Part shown: positions 24,659 through 34,113 of the stretch, piece after piece
Layout of the letters: every line of letters begins with the position of its first letter
How positions within the stretch are numbered: position 1 is the first letter of the stretch
Source: Candidatus Leptovillus affinis
GTDB lineage: Bacteria; Chloroflexota; Anaerolineae; Promineifilales; Promineifilaceae
NCBI GenBank assembly: GCA_016705235.1
Contig: JADIYP010000007.1
Location: forward strand, 62,001-126,000
DNA length: 64,000 bases
Direction: 5' to 3'
Program-made: the position numbers and the translations under genes
The notes under the pieces: model-generated
The model's database searches: none
What the model saw: the letters and a program-made list of their open reading frames with translations, nothing else
What the model was told of the DNA's origin: nothing

Positions 24659-27600
24659 TTAGGGGAACGAGAGCCGCACCACCAGCGGATCATGGTCGGA
24701 TACGTGGCGGGCTGAGGTATCGGCCGGGTCAGGAAGCGGATAATCGGCGTCGATGTGCAGGGGGGTAACGGCCGTTACCCTTTCCCACAACCCCTCCGTC
24801 AGCAAAATATGGTCCAGGGCCTGCGTTTTCCCTTCAAAAATGTAGGTATATGGCAGTTCTTCCCCCGCCGCCAGCGCAAACTCAAAGACGTGCCGCAGCC
24901 CGCCTGCTTGCAGTGTGTCCAGGGGCAGCGTCTGGTAAAACGAGTTCAAATCGCCCAACACCACCACCTGCGCCAACGGATCATCCGCCAAAATTTGCTC
25001 CACCAGGGTCACATTCCAGGCCGCCTGCGCTGCGCGCTGCGGTTCCGTCGCCTCTTCCCCGGCCGAGAGCGAAAGGAAGTGATTATTGATCAGCGTAATG
25101 GTTTGCGGACCGGAAGCGAGCTGCACCGTGGTTGTTAGCACCAGCGGCGGGCGGCTGGTCAATTCGTTGGGACCAGGATGGCTGCTAAAGCCATCCACCG
25201 AGGCCACATCGCCGCGCACCAGATACCCCACGTCGATGCCCCGCGAATCAAAACCCTCTATCAGCACCGGTTGATAATCGTAATCCGCCAGTTGAGCCAT
25301 CGCCGCCAAATCTGCCAGCACGCCGATATTTTCCACTTCCTGCAAACCGATGATCGTGGGCGCGCCCAGCGCCAGAATAGCTTCGGCCGCTTTGTTGAGG
25401 CGAGCTTCGTATTGGCTGGGCGTGGGTTTGGGCGGGCTGTCCGGGTTGGGATCGGCTGCGTCGAACAGGTTTTCCACGTTGAAGGTGGCGATGGTGATTT
25501 CGTCCGGGCCGGCCGGAGCGAATGTGGGCAACGGCCGTTCCGCGGCCGTCACCGTGGGGGTAATCACCGGCTCGATTTTGTAATTATCGAAAGTGTAAGC
25601 CAGCGGGCCGGTCAAATCGTCGATCAGATCGCCTTTAGCCACCGTGTAGGGCAGCGTGGCGGCGTCGGCGTGGGCCACGTTGGAGCCATCGTCGGCAAAG
25701 AGCAGATAGCCCACGTCTTCGATGCGCGCCACCGCGTTGATGGCCCATTTTTGCAAGATGTAGGCGTATTCGCCATATTGGGTGGTGGGGGCCACGATCA
25801 CGGCCGTTCCCGGCACAGTCACCAACATGCCCTCCAACGCTTCCTTATAAACCAGGGCGTCGGCCGGATCGGCGGGCGGGTCGTAGGCGGCGGGCGCGGG
25901 CAGCGCATTGCCCGAACTGAGGCTGATGACGGCCGTTTCCCCGGCCGGAACCAACGCCGTCTGACCAGACGATTCACGCACACGGCCGTTTACCTGCACC
26001 AGATCGCCTACCGCCAGATCAGCCGGAATCGCGTCGGCAAGAACAAACAGACCTTCAGACGTGGCCGGGTCAGCATCGGCAGCCGCCGATTGCAGCCAGA
26101 ACCCGCCGAGGTCGGGGAACACGGCCGTGACCACCCCTTCCGCGGTTAACGTCTGGGCCACGTAGGGCGAGCGGTCGCCCGTGCCCTGAATCGCGCCAAT
26201 CGGCACGGCCGTGCCCACATAAGTCACAAACGGCTCCGACGCGGCCGGTTCGGCCTGGTCGGCAAACTGCGCCTCGGCCGGTGGAAAGGTTAACGAACCG
26301 GCGGCATCGTCTGGCAGCGTGAAATTGTATTGCACCTCTGCCCGGCCGCCGCCAGCGGCAACGTCGTCGATGCTCCAGGTTTGCGGTTCTGATCCGTCAG
26401 GGGCCTGGGCGATAATGACAGTTTGAGTTAACGGCCGTTCCGTGTAATTGCGCACGGCAATCGTCACCGTCACCGTCTCGCCGGGTAAGGCGCTGGTGGC
26501 AGTGCTCATATCCACCAACACCACCGGTGGGTAAATTTCGGAAATGTCAGCCTGAAGGCGCGGCTTGATCTGGTGGACAGTGCTGTAAAACTCAGAAATG
26601 CCGGTAATACGATATTTCTGGCCCAATTCCATCAGTTCCGGCGTGGCCCCGGTTTCTTTTTCGATGTACACCAGGGTTGTATTGCCGGCCTCGTCCGTCA
26701 GGTCGATCTCATAAGAAAAGGAAAACTCGTCGATGCGCGTGGCTGTGCCTTCCAGCACAGTCAGCCGCCCGATCGCCGATTCGTCGGTTTCGTTTTGCAA
26801 GATGGTGATGGGTGTAGGCAAACGGCCGTCATCGGCCGCCTGAGCCAAAATCTCCACATCGTCGGGCAAGAGGGTGGGAATAATTTCCAGCGAATCGCGG
26901 TAAACCTCGATGCCGCCCTTCACGCGCACCTGGTCGCCAATCGCCACATCGATCAGACCCATGCCGCCGGGCACGTACACCTGAATGCCGCCGCTGTCAT
27001 CTTCCAGATAGAACTTGGTCCCGGTGGTGCCGGCAAAGTAACCACCGGTGTACATGGTAGCCGTTCCTTCGATGGTCACCTCGCTGCCAATCAACGTGCG
27101 CGCCGCAGCAATCGGAATGGCGCCGCCGGCAACCGCCACCTGGCGGACAGGGCCATAGGTGCGCGGCAGGCCGTCGGCGGCGGCAAAATAGCCGCCCAGG
27201 AGCATATCAATGTATGTAAAGGGGCTGCGGAGCATAATTTCCGCCTGCGCCGAATCACCGGCAGCCAAATCGCCTATGGTCCACTGGATGCCGCCATCCA
27301 TTTCGGCGGCATCGGCGGGCAATTGAGCGATTTCCAGGTAATCGGGCAGCGGCAGGATAACCTGCGTATTGACGGCCGTGGCGGTGGACAGGTTTTCGAC
27401 CACGGCCGTTACCCCAAATTCGGTTCCGGGGGTGATGGTTTCCGGGACTTGCAAGGTGATGGACAGCCGGTCGGCGGGCAGCGGGGTCATCTCGCTGCCG
27501 CTGTTTTGCGGATTGGGGACCGTGGCGGCCACAAAGTCGGCGGCGTTATCGCCGCTGGCCATGCCGTTACCCTGCGCGCCGCCGGGCAGCCGCTCCAGGC

Positions 27601-28204
27601 TGCCGCCCGGTTCAGGGATGGCCGCAGGTTGGCCGGAAACGGCCGTTTCCGGCGCATCCTCGCCCCAGCCCAACGAGTCCACGACCTGGCCGGCAGCGTC
27701 GCGCAAGATCAGGCCGCCGCGCCGTTCAAACAGCGGTTCGGCAAAAAAGGCGTCGGGAACCATGCCCACATCCTGGCCTTCGTGAACAAGCAGGTAATGG
27801 CCGTAACCGGGGATGTCGGCCACGGCCGTTTCCGGCCATTGGATAATCAGGGTTTCGTCGTCGCCAGAGTTGAGCAAATACCACAGCGACCAGCCCTGCA
27901 AATTTATCGGTTCCTGACCGGCGTTGTAGAGTTCAATAAATTCGGTGGCGTTGCTGCCGGGCACACCGGCGAGCAGTTCGCTAATGTACACACCTGTCGT
28001 TTGCAGATTCGAGGGCGGCACATTAGTTGGCGAGGCAGGTTCGGTAACGGCCGTAGCGGCAGTCGGAACGGCCGTGGCGGCAGTAGGAACGGCCGTAGAC
28101 GCAACTTCCGGCGTTGCCTGGGTGGGTGCTTCACGGCAAGCGCTAAGACCCACCATCAATGCTAAAACGACAAGAACAACAGTAAAAATTCGTGGAAAAG
28201 TCAT
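24659..28204 (-). CDS. Large secreted lipoprotein nuclease (lamin-tail, OB-fold, CARDB-like and EEP domains)
   Basis: A 1181-residue exported protein with lipobox LMVGLSAC (cysteine 23) and an Ala/Thr/Pro linker. Apparent order: lamin-tail domain (about 75-210, VYISELLAGVPGSNATEFIELYN), adhesion-type beta domain (about 235-350), OB-fold-like domain (about 365-560), CARDB-like domain (about 575-680), second OB-like domain (about 690-880), and a C-terminal endonuclease/exonuclease/phosphatase domain from about 905. That last domain has ITIATFNVENLFDAAD, IGLQEVENIGV, NNHFLS, VVLGDLNSF and SDHDPLVVRL. This matches ExeM/NucH-type extracellular DNases that scavenge nucleic acid or remodel biofilm. 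It carries about 16 ACGGCCGT octamers, the densest gene in the window. Domain edges are approximate. Confidence 0.9.
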   Translation of the reverse strand: MTFPRIFTVVLVVLALMVGLSACREAPTQATPEVASTAVPTAATAVPTAATAVTEPASPTNVPPSNLQTTGVYISELLAGVPGSNATEFIELYNAGQEPINLQGWSLWYLLNSGDDETLIIQWPETAVADIPGYGHYLLVHEGQDVGMVPDAFFAEPLFERRGGLILRDAAGQVVDSLGWGEDAPETAVSGQPAAIPEPGGSLERLPGGAQGNGMASGDNAADFVAATVPNPQNSGSEMTPLPADRLSITLQVPETITPGTEFGVTAVVENLSTATAVNTQVILPLPDYLEIAQLPADAAEMDGGIQWTIGDLAAGDSAQAEIMLRSPFTYIDMLLGGYFAAADGLPRTYGPVRQVAVAGGAIPIAAARTLIGSEVTIEGTATMYTGGYFAGTTGTKFYLEDDSGGIQVYVPGGMGLIDVAIGDQVRVKGGIEVYRDSLEIIPTLLPDDVEILAQAADDGRLPTPITILQNETDESAIGRLTVLEGTATRIDEFSFSYEIDLTDEAGNTTLVYIEKETGATPELMELGQKYRITGISEFYSTVHQIKPRLQADISEIYPPVVLVDMSTATSALPGETVTVTIAVRNYTERPLTQTVIIAQAPDGSEPQTWSIDDVAAGGGRAEVQYNFTLPDDAAGSLTFPPAEAQFADQAEPAASEPFVTYVGTAVPIGAIQGTGDRSPYVAQTLTAEGVVTAVFPDLGGFWLQSAAADADPATSEGLFVLADAIPADLAVGDLVQVNGRVRESSGQTALVPAGETAVISLSSGNALPAPAAYDPPADPADALVYKEALEGMLVTVPGTAVIVAPTTQYGEYAYILQKWAINAVARIEDVGYLLFADDGSNVAHADAATLPYTVAKGDLIDDLTGPLAYTFDNYKIEPVITPTVTAAERPLPTFAPAGPDEITIATFNVENLFDAADPNPDSPPKPTPSQYEARLNKAAEAILALGAPTIIGLQEVENIGVLADLAAMAQLADYDYQPVLIEGFDSRGIDVGYLVRGDVASVDGFSSHPGPNELTSRPPLVLTTTVQLASGPQTITLINNHFLSLSAGEEATEPQRAAQAAWNVTLVEQILADDPLAQVVVLGDLNSFYQTLPLDTLQAGGLRHVFEFALAAGEELPYTYIFEGKTQALDHILLTEGLWERVTAVTPLHIDADYPLPDPADTSARHVSDHDPLVVRLSFP

Positions 28205-28618
28205 AAGGTTTTAGTCCGGTTTTTCAGGTATTGCTTAAGGCCAGACACTTCCTGGCTGAAAAGCGGGCTGATTATACCATAATCGGATGGCGCTTGATGG
28301 GGTGTAGCAAGGGGAACGGCCGTTAACGAAAGGATTACAAACTGTTAGCCGGGCATTAACTCAAGCGGTGTGGATTAACGGCCGTGCGTGTTGCCCTGAT
28401 ACTATGCCATGATATAATGCGTTACAATTTGGTGACAAATAACGATCATCAAATAGGTGATTTGAATAGTGAGTGATGGAGAGGAATTGTCTGCAAACTA
28501 AAACCGTTATGAAGACAATTTCAATAACATGGCTGCCGTTGTTAACTTGTGGGCTGGCAATCTAAGCTGTCAACCAACAAATGCTTGAAAACGAGCCAAC
28601 CTGGACGGGGTTTTGGAC
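28205..28618. other. Intergenic region upstream of the sugar ABC operon
   Basis: There is no gene. It holds two ACGGCCGT octamers (28319 and 28379 regions), a promoter candidate at 28391-28418 and then about 200 bp of AT-richer leader. No named operator is recognised. Confidence 0.6.
28391..28418 (+). promoter_or_regulatory. Candidate sigma70-type promoter for the ABC transporter operon
   Basis: TTGCCC and a consensus TATAAT are separated by 16 bp. The predicted start point is near 28425, leaving a leader of about 195 bases before the permease gene. Confidence 0.5.
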
Positions 28619-30349
28619 ATGAGTGACACCTTATTACCCTCCGACACCGAAGTTGCCGAAAAGGGTGCGCAGAAGACCGGTCTAAAAATTTTCGCCGGTC
28701 GCCGAGGGCGTAAGCTCAAAGACAATATTTTAGCTTACGCGCTTTTATTTCCCGCTTTCCTCATTATTTTCACCTTTGGCATTTTCCCCTTAGCTTTTTC
28801 GGCTTATCAGAGTACTCTAACCGGCCTCAACAAAATCGTTGGCACGTATGTCGGTCTGGGCAATTATGTGAAAGCCGTTGACAACCTGACGTATGTAATC
28901 GGGTTTTGGCTGGCTATCGGGGCGGTGTATGTGGGCGCACAAACCCTGCTGAAAACCAGAAAATTAGCCCAAGAACGCGAAGAACGGCCGTGGCTCCTGG
29001 CCATCCCCGCCACCATTCTCACCGTTGGCATGCTCCTTTTCGCGCGCTTCTTCTTCCTCTTTCTCCCCGAACTCCTCCGTGTCGCCGACAAAATGCGCAC
29101 CGCGCAACGAGCAGGCGAAGGACCGCCATCTCTGTTATTCCGTCAATTCGTCAGTGAGGCATTTCAGATGCCGGCCATCCAACAGGCATTTTGGCTGTCC
29201 ATTGGCGTTCTGGTAATTGCTCTGATTATCTCCTACATTTTCAACCGAATCTTGCCGGATAGTCGGCATCAGGGCGAATATTTTGGCAATTTCTTGCAGA
29301 TTTCCCTCTTGTTTATCATTTCGGCAATTCTGGGCTGGTACACCTGGTCAGAAGTGCAGCGCGCTTACGCCGAAGCCATCGCCAATGGGGAATCTCTCAG
29401 CATCTGGACACAAGTTCTGACGATTAGCGCCGGGTTTGTGCTGCTTCTGCTCTCATGGTGGCTGTGGAACAGCGCCAGCGAGCGTAATTCAAACATGAGC
29501 ATGGTTCTAAGGCTGGGCGCGGCCGTTGTGCTGATGATTGGCGGCTATCTGCTGATTGTCGAACTGCCAACGGCAATTGGAGCTGGCGACAAAAACTGGT
29601 GGGTAGGCTTACAAACCACCGTTTATTATTCGCTGGGCACCATTCCTTTCCAATTAGCCATTTCCTTAATGCTGGCGACGATCCTGTTTCAAGATATCCG
29701 CGGGAAATCACTGTTTCGCGTCATTTACTTTCTGCCATACATCACGCCGGTGGTCGGGGCGGCCGCTATCTTCCGCATCTTGTTCTCCGGCCGCGTAGAC
29801 GCGCCCATCAACCGAATTGTCACAGCCTTTGGTTTTGGCGCTCTGGGTTGGCTCAATGAGCCAAATGGCATTTTCCAAATGATGCTGGGCGAGAGTGTAA
29901 AGCTCCCCGGCTGGGCCGTCGGCCCCAGTTTGTCGCTGGTCGTGGTTATCATTTTCAGCATTTGGACCTTTGTCGGCTTTAATACAGTTATTTTTCTCGC
30001 TGGCTTAGGCAGCATCCCTTTCCCATTATACGAATCAGCCTCCATTGATGGCGCCGGGCGGTGGTCGCAATTCCGCCACATCACCCTGCCCCTGTTATCG
30101 CCCACCATTTATCTGCTCACCCTGTATGCGGTCATTGGTACATTTAAGGCCTTTACCCATATTTTCGTTTTACGTACCGGGGCGGCCCTGGGAACGACAG
30201 ATACTGCCAGTGTGGTCATTTTTGACGCCTTCAATCGAGATACGCGATACGGTTACGCATCCGCTTTGGCGATGCTGCTGCTGCTCATCGTGATGGGTCT
30301 GACTATCTTTAATAACCGTGTCGCCAGCAAGAGAGTGTTTTATGGCTAA
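28619..30349 (+). CDS. Sugar ABC transporter permease, MalF-like with enlarged N-terminal region
   Basis: A 576-residue inner-membrane permease of the carbohydrate-uptake-1 type. The transporter core begins near residue 325 (TTVYYSLGTIPFQLAISLML) and carries the ATPase-docking EAA loop YESASIDGAGRWSQFRHI near residue 480. Before it lie about 300 residues with roughly six extra hydrophobic helices, including FWLAIGAVYVGAQTLL and VLLLLSWWLWN. That insertion is larger than the extra periplasmic domain of E. coli MalF and different in kind. The ATG at 28619 is preferred over an in-frame TTG two codons earlier. The partner permease overlaps its end by eight bases. Confidence 0.92.
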   Translation: MSDTLLPSDTEVAEKGAQKTGLKIFAGRRGRKLKDNILAYALLFPAFLIIFTFGIFPLAFSAYQSTLTGLNKIVGTYVGLGNYVKAVDNLTYVIGFWLAIGAVYVGAQTLLKTRKLAQEREERPWLLAIPATILTVGMLLFARFFFLFLPELLRVADKMRTAQRAGEGPPSLLFRQFVSEAFQMPAIQQAFWLSIGVLVIALIISYIFNRILPDSRHQGEYFGNFLQISLLFIISAILGWYTWSEVQRAYAEAIANGESLSIWTQVLTISAGFVLLLLSWWLWNSASERNSNMSMVLRLGAAVVLMIGGYLLIVELPTAIGAGDKNWWVGLQTTVYYSLGTIPFQLAISLMLATILFQDIRGKSLFRVIYFLPYITPVVGAAAIFRILFSGRVDAPINRIVTAFGFGALGWLNEPNGIFQMMLGESVKLPGWAVGPSLSLVVVIIFSIWTFVGFNTVIFLAGLGSIPFPLYESASIDGAGRWSQFRHITLPLLSPTIYLLTLYAVIGTFKAFTHIFVLRTGAALGTTDTASVVIFDAFNRDTRYGYASALAMLLLLIVMGLTIFNNRVASKRVFYG

Positions 30350-31238
30350 TTTAACGACAGCTCAATCCCCGGAATCCAACGAAGCCCCCAAACTAAACCG
30401 ACCTCGTCACATCGATTTCGGGAAAATGCTGATGTACATTATTTTGATTGTCGGGGCGCTGATCGCCATCGTTCCCTTTCTGTTTACGATTAGCGTATCG
30501 CTGATGAATCTTACGGAAGCCACCGGGCGGGCCTTACTGCCCTCTACGCCGCAGTGGGGCAACTACGCCAAAGCGTGGCGAGATGCCGATTTTGGCTTGT
30601 ATTTTTGGAACAGTGTGCGCATCGCCTTTATTACCGTAACCGGCCAGGTGGTTTTTTGCACACTGGCAGCTTATGCTTTTGCCCAATTTGAATTCCCAGG
30701 GAAGAATTTCCTGTTTGCCTTGTTGTTATCCACGCTGATTTTGCCGGAAGCCATTACCTGGGTTCCCAACTTTATCACGGTTGCCTGGTTGGGCCGGGTG
30801 ACGCCGATGCAATGGATTAACAATTGGCCGGCACTAACCATTCCGTTTATGGCCAGTGCGTTTAGCATTCTGATTTTGCGCCAGTTTTTCCAGCAGATTC
30901 CGAGTGAATTGTGGGATTCGGCGCAAATTGATGGCGCGGGTTATTTGCGTTATCTGGTCAGGGTGGTTGTGCCGCTGTCTAAACCGGCCATCGTGAGCGT
31001 GATTTTATTTAGCTTTATTGGCTCCTGGAATGCACTGGCCTGGCCTATTCTGGTGACAACCACGCCTGATTGGCGGCCCATTTCATATGGCCTGTATAAT
31101 TTTGTGGATGAAGGCGGCGCGCAAACCCATCTGCGGATGGCCGGCGCAGTTATCACGATTTTGCCGCTGATTATTGTATACTTCTTTACCCAAAAGCAAT
31201 TCACGGAAGGGATTGCCACTGCGGGTTTGAAAGGTTAG
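30342..31238 (+). CDS. Sugar ABC transporter permease, MalG-like
   Basis: A 298-residue permease with six predicted helices and the EAA loop WDSAQIDGAGYLRYLVRVVV, the inner-membrane partner of the preceding MalF-like subunit. The ATG at 30342 overlaps the upstream gene by eight bases, which implies translational coupling; the alternative frame start at 30318 is less likely. No ATP-binding subunit is present in the operon, so it probably uses a shared MsmX/MalK-type ATPase encoded elsewhere. Confidence 0.94.
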   Translation: MANLTTAQSPESNEAPKLNRPRHIDFGKMLMYIILIVGALIAIVPFLFTISVSLMNLTEATGRALLPSTPQWGNYAKAWRDADFGLYFWNSVRIAFITVTGQVVFCTLAAYAFAQFEFPGKNFLFALLLSTLILPEAITWVPNFITVAWLGRVTPMQWINNWPALTIPFMASAFSILILRQFFQQIPSELWDSAQIDGAGYLRYLVRVVVPLSKPAIVSVILFSFIGSWNALAWPILVTTTPDWRPISYGLYNFVDEGGAQTHLRMAGAVITILPLIIVYFFTQKQFTEGIATAGLKG

Positions 31239-31247
31239 ACGAACCAA

Positions 31248-31275
31248 CCAGGTGGGAACGGCCGTTCCCACCTGG
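31248..31275. repeat. 28-bp perfect palindrome centred on ACGGCCGT
   Basis: The arms CCAGGTGGGAACGG and their exact complement form a GC-rich hairpin 9 bases after the MalG-like stop codon and 160 bp before the binding-protein gene. No T-tract follows. It could stabilise the upstream mRNA or attenuate read-through; this is also the longest exact ACGGCCGT-centred palindrome I found. Confidence 0.85.
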
Positions 31276-31437
31276 ATTGCCACCAACTTTAAGGAGGTGA
31301 TGCCACCGCTGCGGCTTTTTCAGCCGTTTGCCACAACCCAATTGATTTGACACTTTGCTTGCCAAGACGAAGGCTTTGATCATAAAGGCAACGTCTAAAA
31401 ATTTTATTTCAATACTTTCTGGAGGAGACTTTTGATA

Positions 31438-33027
31438 ATGAAAACTAAAAATGCAAAATTGTTTCTGCTGCTTTTTACGGCCGTGATCTTCGCCCTGGCT
31501 CTCGTAGCTTGTGGCGGCGCCGCGACCCCCGAACCAACAGCAGCCCCAACCTCAGCCCCTGTCGAAGAAACAGCCGCTGAACCCACCGAAGCGCCGATGG
31601 AAGAACCAACGGCCGTTCCCACCGAAGTTCCCGCAACCGAAGCGCCCGCCGAAGTTGCGACCGAAGAACCGACGGCCGTTCCGACCGAAGAACCCATGAT
31701 GGTTAACAACTCCATGAATGGCATGGAAGAATGTGCCGTGGCAACCGATGGTCTGTTCGCCGACGTCGATCCTTCCGGCCAGAGCATTGTCTGGTGGCAC
31801 AACCACAGCGGTTCCCGCGAAGAACAACTGCTGCCCCTCATCGATCAATTCAACCAAACCAACGCCTGCGGCATCACCGTAGAAGCCCAAAATCAGGGCA
31901 GCTACAACGATATTCGCAACCAGGTAAACGCCAGCATCGCCGCCGGTGAACTGCCGGCCGCGTTGGTCGTTGGTTATCAGAACGACCAGGCTTTCTACCA
32001 GTTAAATAACTCCCTGGCCGACCTGAATCCCTACGTTGATGACGCGACCTGGGGTCTGAGCGCTGAAGATCAGGCTGATTTCTATCCCAGCTTCTTCAAC
32101 CAAAGCATCCACCCGGCTTTCGACAACCAACGCTTAGGCTTCCCGCCCAACCGTTCCATGGAAGTGCTGTTCTACAACCAAACCTGGCTGGAAGAACTGG
32201 GCTTCGATGGCGCCCCAACCACCCCGGATGAATTCCGTGAAATGGCTTGCGCCGCGGCTGAGGCCAATGGCGACGGCACCGGTGGTTACATCCTCCGCGA
32301 TGACGCCTCGGCCGTAGCGTCCTGGACCTACGCCTTCGGTGGCGATATATTGACGGAAGACGGTTTGGGTTACGTGTTTGATGGCGAAGCGACCGTTGCG
32401 TCGATGGCCTTCCTGAAAGGCCTCTACGATGATGGCTGCGCCTACTTCTTCACCGAAGGCTTCCCGAATCCGGAATTCGCCGCCCGCCGCGCCATCTTCG
32501 CCCAGGGTTCCAGCTCTGGTATTCCCTTTTACGGTGGTGATGTAGCCACAGTAGCCGAAGAAAATGGCACAGACCCAGACGTTTGGGGTGTAGCCGCAAT
32601 TCCGCACACCACAGCCGACCCGGTCCAGAACATCTACGGTGGCGACATCATGGTCACCAACACCACGCCGGAAGAACAATTGGCGGCCTGGGTCTTCATC
32701 AAATGGTTCACCACGCCGGAAGTTCAGGCGCAGTGGGACGAGATCAGCGGTTACTTCCCGACCCGCGCCAGTACCCGGGACTTCTTGGGCGATTACTTCA
32801 CCGAGAATCCGCAGTGGGCGCAGGCCGTGGACATGCTGCCCTTCGCTTACTACGAACCCCAGTTGATCTCTTACCAGACAACTCGTGATGGCGCTCAGGC
32901 AGCTTTCAATGAAATCATGCAACTGCCCGCCGGCGCGACCATCGAAGACATCACCGCCATTCTGACGACGTTGACCGAAACCGCCAACGCCGCCCAGGCC
33001 GAATTGATGTCTGAGATTCAGCCGTAA
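31438..33027 (+). CDS. Sugar ABC transporter solute-binding lipoprotein
   Basis: A 529-residue extracellular binding protein for the two permeases upstream. It has a lipobox (ALALVACGG, cysteine near residue 24) and an acidic Pro/Thr linker of about 60 residues (PTEVPATEAPAEVATEEPT). The family-1 carbohydrate-binding fold starts at IVWWHNHSGSREEQLLPLID and includes FPPNRSMEVLFYN and the Gly-rich GGDIMVTN segment. GGAGGAGA lies 9 bases before the ATG. The 199-bp gap from malG holds a strong hairpin, consistent with separate control so that the binding protein is made in excess. The sugar is unknown. A clear terminator follows at 33104. Confidence 0.95.
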   Translation: MKTKNAKLFLLLFTAVIFALALVACGGAATPEPTAAPTSAPVEETAAEPTEAPMEEPTAVPTEVPATEAPAEVATEEPTAVPTEEPMMVNNSMNGMEECAVATDGLFADVDPSGQSIVWWHNHSGSREEQLLPLIDQFNQTNACGITVEAQNQGSYNDIRNQVNASIAAGELPAALVVGYQNDQAFYQLNNSLADLNPYVDDATWGLSAEDQADFYPSFFNQSIHPAFDNQRLGFPPNRSMEVLFYNQTWLEELGFDGAPTTPDEFREMACAAAEANGDGTGGYILRDDASAVASWTYAFGGDILTEDGLGYVFDGEATVASMAFLKGLYDDGCAYFFTEGFPNPEFAARRAIFAQGSSSGIPFYGGDVATVAEENGTDPDVWGVAAIPHTTADPVQNIYGGDIMVTNTTPEEQLAAWVFIKWFTTPEVQAQWDEISGYFPTRASTRDFLGDYFTENPQWAQAVDMLPFAYYEPQLISYQTTRDGAQAAFNEIMQLPAGATIEDITAILTTLTETANAAQAELMSEIQP

Positions 33028-33103
33028 TTGTTGGGGGAAAGCAGCTTGTTTCCAGGCGACTGGGAACGGGTTTCTTGACCTGAAGACGTAAGATTTAATT
33101 ACA

Positions 33104-33143
33104 AAACAGCCCCAAGGAATCGTCCTTGGGGCTGTTTATTTTG
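33104..33143 (+). terminator. Rho-independent terminator of the ABC operon
   Basis: CAGCCCCAAGGA pairs perfectly with TCCTTGGGGCTG around ATCG, with A and T tracts on either side and TTTATTTTG after it. Confidence 0.92.
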
Positions 33144-33144
33144 T

Positions 33145-34008
33145 ATGACAATGGGAAATGATGCTTTGATGCCACACAATCATGAACTTTTGGCGATGGC
33201 GCAGGAAACGGCCGTTTCCGCCGGGGCCATCATCCGCCACAACTTTTACCAACCCAGGCAAGTCAGCAGCAAAGGCTTTCGCGATGTCGTCACGGACACC
33301 GATTTTGCCGCTCAGGCCGCCATTACCGACGCCATTCGCCGCCGCTGGCCCGATCATGGCTTTCTCACCGAAGAGGAAGACAGCCACCTGCCCACCAGCG
33401 GCCCGATCATCTGGGTGATCGATCCGCTGGATGGGACGATCAATTTTAGCCGAGGCGTGCCCGTTTTTTGCGTGTCGGTAGCCGCGGTGCAGTTTGCGCC
33501 AGACGGCCGTCCGCAAATTTTAGCTGGCGCGGTCTATGATCCTCTGGGCGAGGAATTGTTTAGCGGGCAGCGCGGGCAAGGCGCGACGGTAAGAAGCGGT
33601 GATGGCGTGGAACGGCCGTTACACGTCAGCGCCATCGCAGATTTAGGGCAGGTTCTTCTGACCCACGATTGGAGCCACGTCCCCGCCCTGCGCGAAGAAG
33701 GGCTGAACTGCATCGCCAATCTAACCCACAAAGTATTCAGCATCCGCGCCGTGGGCAGCGCCACACTGGCATTGTCCTGGATAGCCGCCGGTCGTGTGGA
33801 CGCCTATTTCAACTTCACCATCAAGCCCTGGGATATTGCCGCCGCCGCCCTGCTGCTGGCGGAGGCTGGCGGCCAATTGACCGATATGACAGGACGGCCG
33901 CTGGTGTGGGACAACAATGGCATGAAGTGTTTGGGCAGTAACGGCCGTGTCCACGCACCCATCACCGACATTATGACACAGTGTACAAACCCGCCAATTC
34001 ACAAATAA
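33145..34008 (+). CDS. Inositol monophosphatase family protein
   Basis: A 287-residue Mg-dependent, lithium-sensitive type phosphatase. Motifs are VVTDTDFAAQ, the EEED metal cluster, WVIDPLDGTINFSRG and WDIAAAALLLAEAGG, which together give the complete metal site. Substrates in the family include inositol phosphates, PAP and sugar phosphates. The ATG at 33145 abuts the previous terminator and has no ribosome site. The in-frame ATG at 33169 (MPHNHELLAMAQETAVSAG) preceded by GGGAAA is a good alternative and would give 279 residues. It lies upstream of the serine genes but is separated by 105 bp. Confidence 0.93.
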   Translation: MTMGNDALMPHNHELLAMAQETAVSAGAIIRHNFYQPRQVSSKGFRDVVTDTDFAAQAAITDAIRRRWPDHGFLTEEEDSHLPTSGPIIWVIDPLDGTINFSRGVPVFCVSVAAVQFAPDGRPQILAGAVYDPLGEELFSGQRGQGATVRSGDGVERPLHVSAIADLGQVLLTHDWSHVPALREEGLNCIANLTHKVFSIRAVGSATLALSWIAAGRVDAYFNFTIKPWDIAAAALLLAEAGGQLTDMTGRPLVWDNNGMKCLGSNGRVHAPITDIMTQCTNPPIHK

Positions 34009-34113
34009 GCATTTTTCACCCTACGCAACCAGGCGGCTGTTTGATACACTTATTTTCGAGATCATTGTGCGAATAGGCACAAATAAACGTGTATCTCTGA
34101 GTGACAGGGACTT

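Noticed and set aside
24755..28165. Long plus-strand frames opposite the secreted nuclease gene
   Set aside because: They are antisense shadows of a gene with clear lipobox, domain motifs and codon pattern on the minus strand.
31291..31350. Near-perfect Shine-Dalgarno (AAGGAGGTGATG) with a 16-codon frame before the binding-protein gene
   Set aside because: The ATG is only two bases from GGAGG, too close for normal initiation, and the peptide has no recognisable feature. It could be a leader peptide, but evidence is too thin to annotate.
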